A DNA stretch of 64,000 nt from Lepisosteus oculatus (Eukaryota; Chordata; Actinopteri; Semionotiformes; Lepisosteidae): assembly GCF_040954835.1 (NCBI RefSeq), contig NC_090697.1, forward strand, positions 8,610,001-8,674,000. The letters run 5' to 3'. Below are positions 43,975-57,700 of this stretch, in pieces. Under the pieces are notes generated by a model. That model was not told the origin of the DNA, made no database searches, and saw only the letters and a program-made list of their open reading frames with translations. Position 1 is the stretch's first letter. Each line of letters begins with the position of its first letter. Position numbers and translations under genes: made by a program.

Positions 43975-44190
43975 ACATAACATCACTTTATTAGCAATAT
44001 ACAATTTCTTGCATTAAGAATTTGTCTTTTTCCATACCCCAGCTTGCTCTCCATGAGACACACAGGACACACAGACAGGGAGAGAGAACCCTGGGGTCAG
44101 AGCGCAGGGTTAGCTATTGTACACCGCACCTGGAGCGGTTGGGGTTAAGGGCCTTGCTTAGGGGCCCAATGGAGTAGGGTTCCTCTGTTC
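43975..44190 (-). mobile_element. tRNA-headed SINE, second family, tail and body
   Basis: Shares CAATATACAATTTCTTGCAT, TGCTCTCCATGAGACACACA, GGGTTAAGGGCCTTGCT and TAGGGGCCCAATGGAGTAGG with the copy at 51860. The antisense tRNA head is missing. Confidence 0.7.
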
Positions 44191-44786
44191 ACTTTTGATT
44201 TTAGCTGCAATGAGAAATGAAACTTACTAAATGTGGTTAAAAAAGAATGTATACAGAACATGGCTTCTCTTTGATTAAGGTGATTATGACATATTGTAAT
44301 TTAACAGCAGATCGTAAACTTTATTAATCACTGGTTTGTACATGCTGTATACAACCTTTGTGCTGGGTGTTTTTCTCTTCTCATGGAGAATGTTTCTATT
44401 GAAGTCTTTCAATAGGGTGTTTGTTGTATTTAGTACAATCCTGGTTTCCAATTGAATCTGACATTTCACTGCCATATAGGACAGTGGGTCGGATTACAGT
44501 TTCAAATGTTTGAGAATCATACACTTTCCTCAGTGGTGCTTCTTTATCTGAGATGTGGCTTTCTTCTGCAAAACCATGACTCTGATCAGTTGAACTGTCA
44601 GTGGCCCTGCAGCCCCTGGTCTGTGGGTGGCAGCAGGACCAGCCCAGGGCCGGAGCTTGATCTCTGTGTTGTGTAGTGTGAGGACAGAGGCTGCAGACTG
44701 TGCCAACACCTCTGCTAGCTCATTGATATAGAAATTAATAAACAATATTGGGTTAGGAGCTCAGGCTGTTCCCAGACTTCAGTTAG

Positions 44787-45180
44787 TAACAGTTATATCA
44801 CCCTGCGACTCACAACTAGCCACTGAAGCTCAGCAGGTGTGAGCCCGGCCAGTACCTGGATGGGAGACCTCCTGGGAGAAACTAAGGTTACTGCTGGAAG
44901 AGGTGTTAGTGGGGTCTGTAGGGGGCGCTCACCCTGTGGGGTGGGTCTTAATGCCCCAGTATAATGACGGGGACACTATACTGTAAAGTTGTGCTGTCCT
45001 TTGGATGAGACGTAAAGTTTAGTTCCTGGCCTTCCAGATTCGTTGAAAATTTCAGGGCGATTCTCAAAAAGAGTAGGGGTGTTGTCTTGGTGTCCTGGCG
45101 AAATTTCCCCCTCACCTTTCCAGTCATGGCCTCCTAATAATCCCCATCTGTGAAGTGGCTTCATCATTCTTCACGAGACT
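44787..45180 (+). mobile_element. 5S-rRNA-headed SINE, head and body, sense orientation
   Basis: Head: TATATCACCCTGCGACTCAC, CTGAAGCTCAGCAGGTGTGA, AGTACCTGGATGGGAGACCT. These follow the order of 5S rRNA (CCATACCACCCTG..., GAAGCTAAGCAGG, AGTACTTGGATGGGAGACC), including the internal promoter region. The body follows and stops before the tail. Confidence 0.85.
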
Positions 45181-45870
45181 GTTGTCAGTTGTGAGTTGCA
45201 GGGTGATAGGGCCGCTGGCTGGAAACATAGATGGAAACTGGAGCTCTGAGTTGGAAGGACGAGGATCTGCAACAAGAAAAGAAATAACTTTCCCATAGCA
45301 TTTCCCAACCGGTCTGCTTCTTCAGTCTTCGCTGTGTGTCCTGTTTGTGGGATCTCCAGCTCTTTTCAATCTAACAATATACTGAGGTCCCAGCACACAC
45401 CGTGATTGCCTTGCGTTCTTCACTTACTCCCACCTGGCTGATGCTAAAAAACACTGAATACGGACACACTCAATTTTCACTTGCATTCATGCTGAATAAA
45501 TTGGTTTAAGTGGAATGCCATTTCCTGCTTGTTTCTCCAGCTCTTCTGAAGTGAGCAATGTACTGAGATAGCCGGTACAATGTATTAAATTTGTCACACA
45601 TCTTCTAAGCCATGATGGCATAATGTACTGCAAGACTGATCAATGGTTATTTGACCATGTGAAAACTAATTTGGGTAACTAACGTGTGCACTGTTTTCGG
45701 GTATTTTTAAAGAGATGGTTTGGATATTTGAATGTTTATTTTCTACTTGAATAGTCATAGTCAAAAAGATTCACAATGGTGTTAGGGGATTCTACATCCC
45801 TGTAGAATTGTCAAGAACAATAAAGAACATCATCACGCCGAGGATAACAAACACTCAGGAAACACACATC

Positions 45871-47202
45871 TGTTATGAAGTAGATTTGATTTATTTTTAA
45901 CCAAAAAAGCATACAAACAGTAAATACTGGTGATTTAAGTATAATAAAATACAATAAAATGTATATCAACAAAAGAAAAAAATAATTTCCTGTTTTTTCT
46001 GGCTTGTAGGCTCTTTGAATATTTAGAAAACTGTTAGAAAAATCTCAAACTTCTTCAAGTGTTCTGTAAACAAATACTGAAGCACCACATTTATAACACC
46101 ACACAGAGACCTACTTTTGTAAGTTGATGCAACTGAAGCGTATAAAGACGTTTAAAGTTTAAAGACGTTTTGAGCTTCTAAAAATTGGCTAACAATCTGA
46201 CTATTTAAACAGCTGTAGTTTAAAGTTTAGGTAGGTAAAATGCTATCAGATCTTTATTTTGTTCCTGGACTTAATGTTTGGACTTCATGAAACAGTATTT
46301 ACAGAAGGCCACATTGTGTGAGCAAAAGCAGCTTGTAACCTGTCTCACTCCTCTTTGTGTGGAAAGACTCCTCTCTGTGATGCAGGACAAGCCAAAAAGA
46401 GTTGAACTGTAGTGACTAGCATCCTTGACATAAAAAAGCACTTAATTTACTTTGGCGAGCATGTGTATTGTGTCTTATCACTAATTCTAGTACAGGAATA
46501 AATACTCAAAACCAAGAACTTCTCTTATAGATACTACTTCTGGCTCTTGAAAACATATGACTGAGGTACAATTTGTAAACACAGAATATTTACGTTGACC
46601 AGATACTGTATTTTGAAGCCAGACCTGCATTTCTCTAAGTGGGACGGGAATAGAATCTGTATTTCTTTTTTGTATGCGATTTTTGAAAATCACTATTTGC
46701 AGCAAAATCATTGAGAAAGTATCCTAGAAGAAAAAGCATTCAAAGAGTTTGCTCCAAACATTAAAAACATAAAAACACAATCAATATAAATACCAAAATT
46801 AATTACTCTAAAACAATGTTTTGATGTAAAATCCATTGATCACTGATTACTGGGAGCAGACATCATTTTGTATTAAAAGTATATTTCCCAGATAAGTTGA
46901 AGATATCACTGATACACTCATGTCCACTTTTTTAAACACTGGTCTTTAGATGGGACTTTAGAAGTTATCCTATAAGTAGGTTAAGCTGAAGTTGTCATAA
47001 TAAAGTAGTTTATCTTCTCTTACATAACAGTTCAGATTCACTTCAATTAAATGAATAAAGCAATTCAAAATGAAAGTAAATCCTGGACAAAATCCTGGCA
47101 AATTATGAAGTGGGAACTGTTGAAAACTGTATGAATACGGTTGTCTTCCTGATGAGTGCACTGAAGTGTGAACTGAGGAAGAGGGCTTCTGCCCTGGGAG
47201 TC
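45871..47202 (-). promoter_or_regulatory. NT5E: Probable NT5E 3' UTR
   Basis: AT-rich stretch after the NT5E stop with no other gene. Poly(A) signals on the - strand (TTTATT on +) lie at 46253-46258 and 45890-45895. The true end is not determined. Confidence 0.45.
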
Positions 47203-50200
47203 TTAGAGAAAATAAACCAAGGCACAAGCCAGAGCAAGAAACAGCATGTTCAAACTCCCTTTGTTAGCATTTCCCAAGTTTACAATCTTAATACGTCCTT
47301 CCACTGTTGGATAGATCCTCTTCAGTTCAGCAATGTATCTCGAAACTACAGCTATGTCAAGATCACCTGAAAGACAATAAATGGAACACCCTTATTTTCT
47401 CCCTGAACCATTAGCAGTTACAGGAAAATGCATTTCACTCACACTCACATCTGTTTCCCTAGGGAAGCCTGTTGTGCCAGGGAGTAAAAAAAAACTTGCT
47501 ATGGTATCTCACAATAGTGACATTGTATCTCAGATTTACAAATTTATTTCTCGCAATTGCGACTTAAAATCTCAGAATTACAACTTTATATCTCGCAGTT
47601 GTGACTTAAAATCTCAGAATTATGACAAGGTCCTTTAGTTCAACAGATTTTAACAGTGGTCAAAGATGACTTGTTTTCTGGAAATTGAAACACAAATCTC
47701 CCGGGCTTGATTCTGAACTGATGCATCATGCATGTGGAATTGGTTCTGGCTTCCTCCAATTTCTCCAAGAGGCACTGACCTGGTAAATTGCAGGACTAAA
47801 ATGTGAGTTAAACTATGGGGTTAGTGGACAGCATCGCCTGTAAACTCTATAAAACTCACATTAAGCAGCTGTGATGGGAAAAGAAAAAATGTTTATGTTT
47901 TTGACTGGGAAACAGAATCTGTAAAGGGATTTTGCGAGTCAAAAATTAAAACACCAAAGTGCAGAAAACTAAAGGGCCAAGCAAATGTATGAATCCCTTT
48001 TCAATGATATCCCATTCAGTTCACAACCAATATACTGTACACATTTTTCTAAGTAAATATTTTTAGTCAAAACTCTAATGCAAAAACCTAAACATTTTGT
48101 ACGTGAAAAAAATTAAATAGCAGCAAAAAACTACATAAAAACATCCCATTTATCCTTCAATACTTTGATTCCATAAGAATTCACCCTTCTCATTACTTGT
48201 TGGAAGCACTTTTTGGCATCAAAAATCAACCGTCATTTGGAAAGCATTGTGCTAAATAACGGATACAATTACAGATTATCTAGAAATATGACTTATTTAC
48301 AAATATCAGGTACAACAAAATTGAAATAACAAGAGACATTCAGATATTTTAGAATTATACGTCCATTTACTTTAAATTGAAGAGATCACCTTCTTATTTC
48401 TACAATTTAGAAAAACCTGTGAGAAGGTCACACAGATATATATATATATCCAAAAGCTTCTTCACTGCTCTTTTTTTCTCTGCTCAGGTCCTGCTCAGCA
48501 CTTTCACTTAGATATGTGACAGGAAATGCTTACTACCTTAAGCAAATAACCTAAAGGTTTCTAAAGTAATATCCTACTTCTCCATAACTGGTATTGAGAA
48601 GGAAGGTCATAATGAAAAGCCCCTGATAAGCGAACATGTTATGATGATAAAAGGCAATCCCTTACCTGGAAGTTGAAAAGCTGAATGTGCAGATAACAGG
48701 CAGATAAAACATTTGAATCACTTATTTTTAGAGTGGCCTTCTTTTGTTTTTTTAATGGGTACAATAATTTTATCCATTCTAGGTAATCATTCAAAGTTAA
48801 CTATCAACACATAAGAAAAACAGACTGCCAGATTGTCCTTAAAAACAGTGAAGGAAGACCCGTCTTCACACACATAATGAAAAACTGAAACCAAATGGGA
48901 AAATGTGATGTACGAAGAAGATGCTACAGAGTAAAGCAGACGTACGAGACAGCTGTGTAGATGCTCAAGAACATACAGGTGGTAGTGCTTCTTTAATAGA
49001 AATGTGCAGATATGATTATATAACTATTTTTATATTATATTATTATTATAACAGATTGATCAAAAGCCAAAGAACATTCATTGAATCAAAGCTTAACATA
49101 TTTGTGCTTCTGCATGGACTAAATAGTAACAAACGCGAGAAAAAGGCTGAAAAAACATTTTTGTTTGAATTTGGAAGGAAATACAGGGATATATTACGTT
49201 AGATATTGTTGTGTTCGGATAGGGTACCAAGAGTTCAACTACACCTCTCAGTATTTCTTATCTTTACAGCAAGAACATGAGCTTCATTGGAGTGTTGGAG
49301 GCAGGGCTGTTGCTTATCTTATCTTGAGGCAGTCACACTGACCAGAGGCCCATCCACTGTTGCCGGCTTAAAAAAACAACCAGAACCACAAACCAGAAAG
49401 TCAACCAGAAGAGTAAAAAGGCAGACCCTCAATACAGTGTAATTAAGAGCACAGGCACTCTTTCAAAGAAATGTGAAAGAAAGAGCTCTCTCCAATCTTC
49501 CACCCACAGAAACGGCACTGTGGGGGGACTTCCTAATTTGCAGGACAAAGTACAGAAAACTCGCAGTAATGTGAGCACCGAAGAGACGAATTTTAGATAT
49601 AGGAAAGGCTATATTGTCTTATAGCTGTGGGAATATTTATTTGTCTTTTTTTAGGGTCCATCATGCACCATAAATCTCTTTTTGTATTTTGATTATGGTA
49701 TAGGTAGAAAGGTTTGGTTTCCATCTATTTACAGAGTAACGTCATACTGAACAGGCTCTTTACTTAAATAAGAAAAGAGTTCCTGTAAAAAGGTATGCGT
49801 TACTCATTTGCAGAGTTGAGATCCATTTCTTTGTTCTGTAAAAGGCTGGACACAAATACCCACAGTCATTGTAAATAATACATGGGTTTCTGTTAATACT
49901 TGTAAATATTTGGTTTTCTTTTAAAAATTTGAACTATTTTTAAAAAAAAATCAAATTACTCTGCTATCTTGCTGGGAACAAAAACAGCTGAATTACTGGT
50001 TGGCATTTCCTTAGAATAGGCAGTGTGTAATTATACACCATTACCATTTACTTGGAAGGCCTGCTGGTATCCGGACCTGATTTTCTCATTCCATTCAATG
50101 TTTTGCTCCAAATTGGACTCACTGACCCTGATAGTAAAACCTGGTGTCAGATTGAGAGGCCCCAGCCTGTAACAATTAGATATGTGTTTCTTTTGACATT

Positions 50201-53200
50201 TAATGTAGAAATTGTGGTGCTGCGATGGTTAGCACTACCGTCTCGTAGCTCTTCAGCCCTGGCTTCGATTCTGAAAAGGGATGCTGGAATGCTGGAGTGG
50301 AGTTTGCCCATTTCCCTTGCATTCGTGTGGAGTTTACCTGGGTGTTTCCTTCCACCCCCACAAGGAGACACTGGTCAGGCTTGATTGGCTGTTCAAAGTT
50401 TCCCCTCTCGGTGGCTCTGTGGTGGACTGGTGTCTCATTCGGCGTGTGAGCAGTCATGTGCTCTTAGTCCTGCTTTGTGCTGAATGCTTCTGGGACAAAT
50501 GGCTTTCTGATAATGGGCGGATGAGTCTGAAAGTGGAGATGAACAGTGCTGGCTGCCACATGCCTCTTGGCAAATCCACAACACAGATGTCTGCCCAGTG
50601 AACATTGCTGATGTGTAGTAAGCTGGGGAAATTTCAAACTCCACTAAACCCTGTGGTGCCTGGCCAGCCTTGTACCACCTTTAAAGAAAATCCTAAGCCT
50701 GGGATCAGTAACCTTTCAAAAGGGGAGTCCCACAAGACTTCGCTCCTGCACTTGGTGGATGCATCTGCCATGAATACTTTTTAATGCCAATAATATCTGT
50801 CCGTCCATTTTGATTAGTAAACCTTAATACTAAAATATAATAATCTCGGAAGTTCATAAATGAATATGCCCATCATATCATTTAGTGTGCTCCTTGGCCA
50901 TGCTTTCCCCTGCTGAGATCTCCAGTCTCAGGCTCATAGTATTATGGGAGCCGGTCCTGACTCCCATGTAGGGCGTAGTTTAGGACCCTCTGCAGAGGAT
51001 ATAATCCGGAAGTGACTGGAAAAGGGCTACAGGGAATACACAGTTAGGAAAGGAAGGGATGGCGAACAGGGGGTGGTGCCGACGGTGACCGGGTGCAAGA
51101 GGGGAGTGCAGGCAAACAAGTCCAGAACAGTCCAAGGGGGAAATCGGGGCGCAGTCCAAAATTCAAAGTCGGGACAAGGTTAAAATCCGGAAAGGGATCC
51201 GGAATGGGATCTGGAACAGGAACAAGGAGCAAAAACAGAATGACGAGGCTAGGAGCTCCGAGGCGCTGCTGGTCATTCACTATTTTCACTACTGCTGTCA
51301 ACACAGTTAAACTCTGAATTCAAAATCCTGGCACAAAGGTTCCCCTGATGAATAGCAAAATACAAACTTACTCTGGGGTGGCCAATGTGATCCACAATGA
51401 ATGAATGAAGAATCTGCTTTATGAATTCCTTCTGCTTTCCCAAACACAGCAGGGTTGCCGTCAGTCGTCACAGAAATATTTTCTTGATGTCCATTCCTTT
51501 TCTCAAAATGATTAATACAAGTAGCTGTGTCTTCCCTTGTAGTTGTGCCAAGCATGGGTTTTAGGACACACACTTTGCATTCTATCTCAAATTCCGAGTC
51601 ACAGTGTCTTGCAAGAATTGCTTATCGTGGTACAATATTTATTCCCATGCACTCAGAGCACAAACAGCATGGTCTTTATGTTGAACAAACTGGTATTCAT
51701 CTCTCTAAAAGGGCTAAAATAAGTGAAGATCTACAGTAACTTTGCTTTCTTAGCAACTGCCATTTTGTCCAAAATGTTTGACTCTACATCAGTGGCATGG
51801 ATTGCAAGCTTTCCTGTGAAAACAATAGGCCAGCTTCACTAAAAATAACATAGATTAGATTACTTAATTGGCCATATACAATTTCTTGTATTAGGAATTT
51901 GTCTTTTCGCATACCCCAACTTGCTCTCCATGAGACACACAGACAGGGAGAGAAGCTGGGGGTCAGAGTGCAGGGTCAGCCATTTATACGGCGCCCCTGG
52001 ATCAGCTGGGGTTAAGGGCCTTGCTCAGGGGCCCAACAGAGTAGGATTCCTCTGCCAGCCGTGGGATACAAACCGGAAACCTTCCAGCAACAGGCGGAGA
52101 TCCTTAGCCACAGAGCTAAAAGTGATTTGTTTTTTTTCTACACCAAAGAACTTTCATTGGATAGCAAATTGTAGAAAATTATAGAACAGTCAAGCATAGT
52201 TTTAATTGTTTTTTCAGCTTCATTTCTTTGTAGCTTTTTAGACTTTTCTTACATGTACCACTTTCATTGTCATTGGCCATTAAAAATCCCTTCGTGTGTG
52301 AGCGATGGCACACCTGCTGTAGGCTGCTGACCCCTGTCCTAATCCACCACATGCAGTATGTAGCTTCAGAGCAGCAATATGAGCATTGTAGAATCCACCC
52401 TGTGCTCTGCTGAGAGTTTTCACTTTTAAAAAATCTTCGTTGAAACACAATTTCCATAACATTATGACGCTTTTAACTGGGAAGTCAGTGTAATCTAATT
52501 AGTAAGGTGATTTTACAGCTGCAGTTTTCATCTGATGAGGACAATGCAGCTCACCAGGGATTAGTCCATATGAATTTACTGAAATACAGTTGAACTCTGA
52601 ATCAGACAAGGGATGTGTATTTTGAAAAACTCAGTGTAAGATGAAATAGTGAAACTCAAGACAGAAAATCTATTGAAAATAGGGGAAGAGGGCCCTGCAA
52701 CTAAGATTTGATCATCAATAAGCTTTTGATATTAAATAAGGTGGTCTTGTCACCAATGACCCTCTCAAACTCACAGCAGTTCTCATTTTACATAACTCTA
52801 CTGTATGTAACTCTGAGCAGCTGCTCAGAAAAATTCTAATACCGATGAAACAAGCTTACGAATATAAAGGGACAGTGTACTCACTACATTCAATCTCCCA
52901 GCTTAGAAAATGACAGCACTGTCAGAAAAGAGCTGTGGGCATCAAGAAACCAATTCTACACAGAGGAGAGGAAGGGAGACACAAGAATTTGACATCTGTT
53001 GACCCCATTTTTTTTTTTGCTCAATCTTTTAATTCATTTCAATTGTTTTGGCAAGCGCTCAACACAGCCACCGTTTCCTTCTCATAACCTACTGAGGATT
53101 TTTATGGTGTGGGCCAGAGTAAAAGATGTACAAAACAACACCACCGCCTCTCTATATCATTTTCACAGGTCTTCGGTGGGATAAAATAACCTTATACGCC

Positions 53201-54797
53201 AGAACATTTGCAAAGCAATGAGAGGTGATGCTAAAGGTAGGGAGTCTGACATCTCACTGGGCAGCAAGTCAGCAACCACTCTCCACACACCATGTAGATG
53301 TGATGTAGGGGAGCGTGTCACTGAAATATTGGTCACATTATTTAAAGCTGTTTCAATGTTGGGAGGTCCACATGTTTTGGTTTTGGAAGAAAATGTCTTC
53401 CACTTTGTCCGGAGAAAGAAGTCCCCTGTTCACCATCGTCATTTTTATTGGATGATGAGTGGAGAAAAGAGAGCACTGCGCTGGCTGGCCTCTGCTGTCA
53501 ATGGGCTTTTCTGGTTGTGGCCACTTCCCATAACCCAAATCCATGGTGCCGAGATACAGAAAATTAAGTCATGGCTGCAGTTGTGATAGTTTAATCAATG
53601 ATTTCGTTTTTATTTTTTTCCATCTTTATCATTGCTGCAGCCGGCGGCTTATTGATTCAGTTGACTTTTTTTTTGTTGTGGTATGGCTTTGTGCGTGGGG
53701 ACATGAGGGAGGGTGTGTTTTCTTCAGCATTTTGATTGCTTGATTGTTTACAGAAATAAACATATAAAAAAGCTCTTATATCTAAAACAGCATGTTTTGA
53801 ACCTATAAACTGTATCTGGGGGCCTAGTTATCTTGCTATTTTATCTTACCTTTAGCTTACAAATGACAGAATATCAACTAAAAAGACAATGATCCATCCA
53901 TTATTATCACTGGAGCCGTGGTAGTTCAAACAGCAAGGGCGTCTAGCTCCTGATCTGAAGGGCCTGGGTTAAATCCCAGGTAGGGGCAAGTGATTTAGCT
54001 TGCTCTAATTCCTTCCAGATGTCTCCCAGGTCCACTCAGCCTGCTTTCCAAGTGAGTACTGGAGGTTAAGCCTTCTGGAGGTAAGAGGCTGGCCAGAGCG
54101 TGATACTGTCCACATCACCTCCACCTCCAGTGTCGGATGGTTAAGAAAAATTGTGGCACTTTAAGGCCTGAAAAGGGACCTACCTACCTGTTTAATTATC
54201 ATTTTATCCCTAGAGGGTCTCAGTGAGAAGGAGCCTAACCTGACACGCACAGAACTCAAAGAGGGCAACAGAGTGCACGGACGTACAGATTCTCTGGCAA
54301 TTCAGAGACACCAGTTAACCTGGCCAGCATGTCTTTCGACTGTGGGAGGAAACTGAACTACGCAGGCAAGACCTATGCAAACACAGGGAGAGCATGCAGA
54401 CTCCACACACACAGTCAGATCTGAGACCGGCGCTCTGCAGCCGGGAAACCACGGCGATGACCAAAAGACATTTAAATGAAAAAGCCTTAATCCTATTTAC
54501 CAAAACATGTCATTGATATATGTTTCAAGTTTCAACAGCAATAAAAAAAGAAATAAAACACTTCTATGGGAAAAAGAAAGACATTGACAAACTTACCACT
54601 GTCGTGCTTAAGCTTTTCATCCCTTATCATTGTAAAACCATCTCCCCCTTCAACTAAGTAGGACGGGATAACAAGCTTGTAAGACTTGTCTGAATCAAGC
54701 GGCTCGTATTTTGGCACCCGGCAACTCGTGCAAAGAATCTGTATATCAGTCACACGATCCAAGGATTGTCTTGAAAGATCAAATTCAATGTGTATCC
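47203..54797 (-). CDS. NT5E: NT5E exons 8-9: end of catalytic domain and GPI signal
   Basis: Exon 8 (54797-54597) encodes GIHIEFDLSRQSLDRV, ILCTSCRVPKYEPL and EGGDGFTMIRDEKLKHDS, including the second stacking Phe and the Asp of human GDGFxMIKD. Exon 9 (47366-47203) encodes VVSRYIAELKRIYPTVEGRI, then a small polar stretch (NLGNANKGS) and a hydrophobic end (LNMLFLALACALVYFL) before TAA. That is the layout of a GPI-attachment signal, with the attachment residue probably an Asn, Gly or Ser in the polar stretch. The intron between the exons is 7.2 kb. Confidence 0.94.
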
Positions 54798-57700
54798 CTG
54801 GAACATAATAACATATAAAGATTAAATGTTATTTTGTAGGTAAAATGACAAAACCTTGAGCCTTCAGCCATAAGATATGAGCCTATGCACACTACCTAAA
54901 ACCTGCTGTAAGTAGTTGGATGTTGTTTGTTTCTATGCATATTGGACCCTTTAAGCGCTACATAATGACTCGCTTTTTTTTAGTTTACTACAGTCAATAA
55001 AGTACGGTAAAAGCATTATAAATTTAAAGTGGACTTTAAGATTTCCGTTCTCATGAATAATGCACTGGAAGGGCCAGGTTATTTAAAAGTTACTTATAGT
55101 TGGACACTCAGCATCTGAGACCTGCTCATTCAGGCCTTCTATCTCAACAGATTACAAGGCTCCAATGAAGAAGCTTCACCCATGTGAAACTCATTACTCA
55201 AATCCACTGGAAACTGCAGAGATGCTTGAATCATACTTGTGCAAAGACAGATTTTTTTTTTAATTTAATACTTAGTGTTCATGGTTGTTGTCCTTCTGTG
55301 ATTTACATGGGTGGTATTGTACAGTGTTTTTAGTTTTTACACAGCACATACAAATACAATTGTATTACTATCATTGTAATCATATAACAATTCAAGAGCA
55401 AAACACTGCAAGTTCCAACAATGGAACTGCCACGGGTTATTCTGTAAGCTGCATATAAGCCGTGCATTATCATGCCCTATAAAGCAAAGGCTGTGTACAG
55501 TCCTATGCTTAGCAATAGCGTACTGTATGTTCTTAGCAGCTGCCATTTTAATGTGTGTGTGACAGAGGTGAGCTGGGAACATGCTGACAATTAGGAAGTG
55601 CATGACATGACATGGTGCTGAAAGAACTTTGCAAACGGTTGTGACTCTGCTAAGCCATCCTAATGGGGAACATGAATGTGATTATGAGGCGTAAATGAAT
55701 AGCTCTTCTTATGTTAACATCACAGTCTAGTGCACTGTCATGTATAGCAGAGAAACCCTCATCACCAGCAGGAAATGATCATGATTTCAGTACGGCAAAA
55801 TGCAATGAATCAGGGCTGCAGACACTTTTGGTGTCACCCAGGTTGTGGTTTTTCTGTTTTAGGTGGCATTCAGTACTTAACACATTGACACAGGACTTTT
55901 TCAACATGACTCCACCTAAACTGAAATGTTATCAAAGTAAACCTCTTACCAGATACTTGCAGAAATTCTCCGGTGTTTCCTCCATATCTCCTGACTGCAT
56001 GTTCAAATGCTTTTCTCAGTGTCGATCCTTTCAGTTCCACCAAGTCGAAAGTACTTCCAAATGGCAGGACAGATATAAGATCCTCCATGGTGATGGAACC
56101 TAGAATTGTCATTTTTCACAAAGATGACCATCTTCATGTCTTTCAAGGAAGTTTAAATTAAAAATGAAAATGAAAATGAAATATCTATCGGTTTCTTTTA
56201 CTTTTTGGAAACTGTACGTACCATTTCTGGTGCGCTCATCGATAGGCGACCGTATTCCGCCTCCATTCAGAATGCAGGCACTGACATGGTTCCATTGTAG
56301 CTCGCTCGGATATCTGATATTATGATTAACCTACAAAAATGATAACACACAACAAAACAACGAAAGGATAGGTTTTAACTTATGTTACTTAACTTTAAGT
56401 TTACTGTAACTTGAGTTTTAACCAATGGCATACACAAAACAAATTTCCACTAAATCTCTCTGAAGAAGAGTGTCAAAGGTTTTGTACAATGTGGGTAAGA
56501 TGTTAATATAAAATGTAATAGTTACAGTCAGGGAATGGTGAGAAAATATACTTTATTTTTGTCAACAGCCATTCATGTGGGACAGTGGACAAAAGTTAGT
56601 CTAAAGTTTCTTAGGTTGAACAGTTGAAAAAACAATGTATTTCCCTGATCTTAGATTCCAACAAAATTAATAAAAATGGGAGGATAATGAAAAGCAATGA
56701 CAACAGTTGACAATCATAAAACAATGGAGCGGTGTTTCAGTTCTGAAGTTAAGATTTTCAATCTCTGAGAGGTATTTTAATTCACCGTTCTATATGGAAA
56801 GAAGACGTAAACATTAGACCACAATGTTAAAAACATTAAATGAGAGTTCAGCCCTCTTTGTTCCCATTATTTAAAACTGAACTTAGATTTCTGCAAAACA
56901 GAGCTGAAAAAAAGCATTAGCTGAACTTCTTAGCTTTTCAAAGCACAAGAAAGTTGTGAGGCTTTGAGTCCTTTAAAAATACTTTGGGTTTATTAAAAGT
57001 CAGTAGCGTGTTAAGCTCCAGGAATAGACAATTAAATCTAAGTCAAATATATTTAAGTTTTTATTCTACTATTTTAAATGTGTCCTTAAAAACAAACAAA
57101 AACCCATCTAAAGCTCAGGTCCAAGACTCTAGAAAGCATGTGAAATTCCTTTGTAATCTAGAATGCAAAAACCTGAATGCGTGCTCTGGAGAAGAGCTAC
57201 TCCCATTTTATTTCAGGAATAAATTCAAATGACCCAACAGGTGACTGATGACACAATACTTTTCATGTGACTGTGCCTTTACAGGGGGAAAGCAAATTCA
57301 GTCAATTTGAGATGTGGATGGTAGAAATGTACAGAAATATACACAACAAGGTTTTAAGAGAAACAACAATCAAGGATAACTGTGTTACTACTATTCGAAG
57401 AATTCATGCTTGTATCATATAATTTACCCAGTAGCACCAGTAGTTTTCCTGTTGTTTCCACCGACCTTTAAGATTTAACTTTGTCAAAGCATTGAGAAGA
57501 AATACACAAACAAGTTCAGAAAAACATGTGGCTCTACCCTGCATATATGTAAGTCACAACTGTGGTAAATACCAAAGATTCTATGAGAATTGTTTTAGGT
57601 CGAAGCCTTGAACTGAAAACCAGGAACGTCCTCACCATTGCATCGCAAATGAAATTTCCGAGGTTACATTCCCGAAAGCGGCACTCTTCAAAGGTACCAT

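Larger units (their letters stand above)
38261..45870. other. Intergenic DNA between SNX14 and NT5E
   Basis: About 7.6 kb between convergent genes. Repeats found: LINE remnants (39815, 41875), 5S-type SINE pieces (40975, 43104, 44787), a tRNA-headed SINE (43975) and a hairpin (41126). About 42140-42900 is GC-richer and unassigned. I found no exon of a further gene. Confidence 0.55.
47367..54596. other. NT5E intron 8 (7.2 kb)
   Basis: Holds the tandem array at 47503, SINEs at 50205, 51860, 53915 and 54195, and a short (TA)n at about 48437-48449. About 50880-51260 is GC-richer with local purine-rich near-repeats (GGGATCCGGAATGGGATCTG). It looks like part of an interspersed element I could not classify. 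The remainder is AT-rich without gene content. Confidence 0.5.

Noticed and set aside
44787..44885. 5S rRNA gene
   Set aside because: Only the general order of 5S motifs is kept, with many differences and loss of helix pairing, and it continues directly into a SINE body found at several other sites.
52045..52122. tRNA gene on the - strand
   Set aside because: A and B boxes are present but cloverleaf pairing fails, and the sequence is the head of a repeated SINE.
53218..53586. A 122-codon + strand frame in NT5E intron 8
   Set aside because: Mixed composition, no recognisable domain and no neighbouring exon; a chance frame is more likely.
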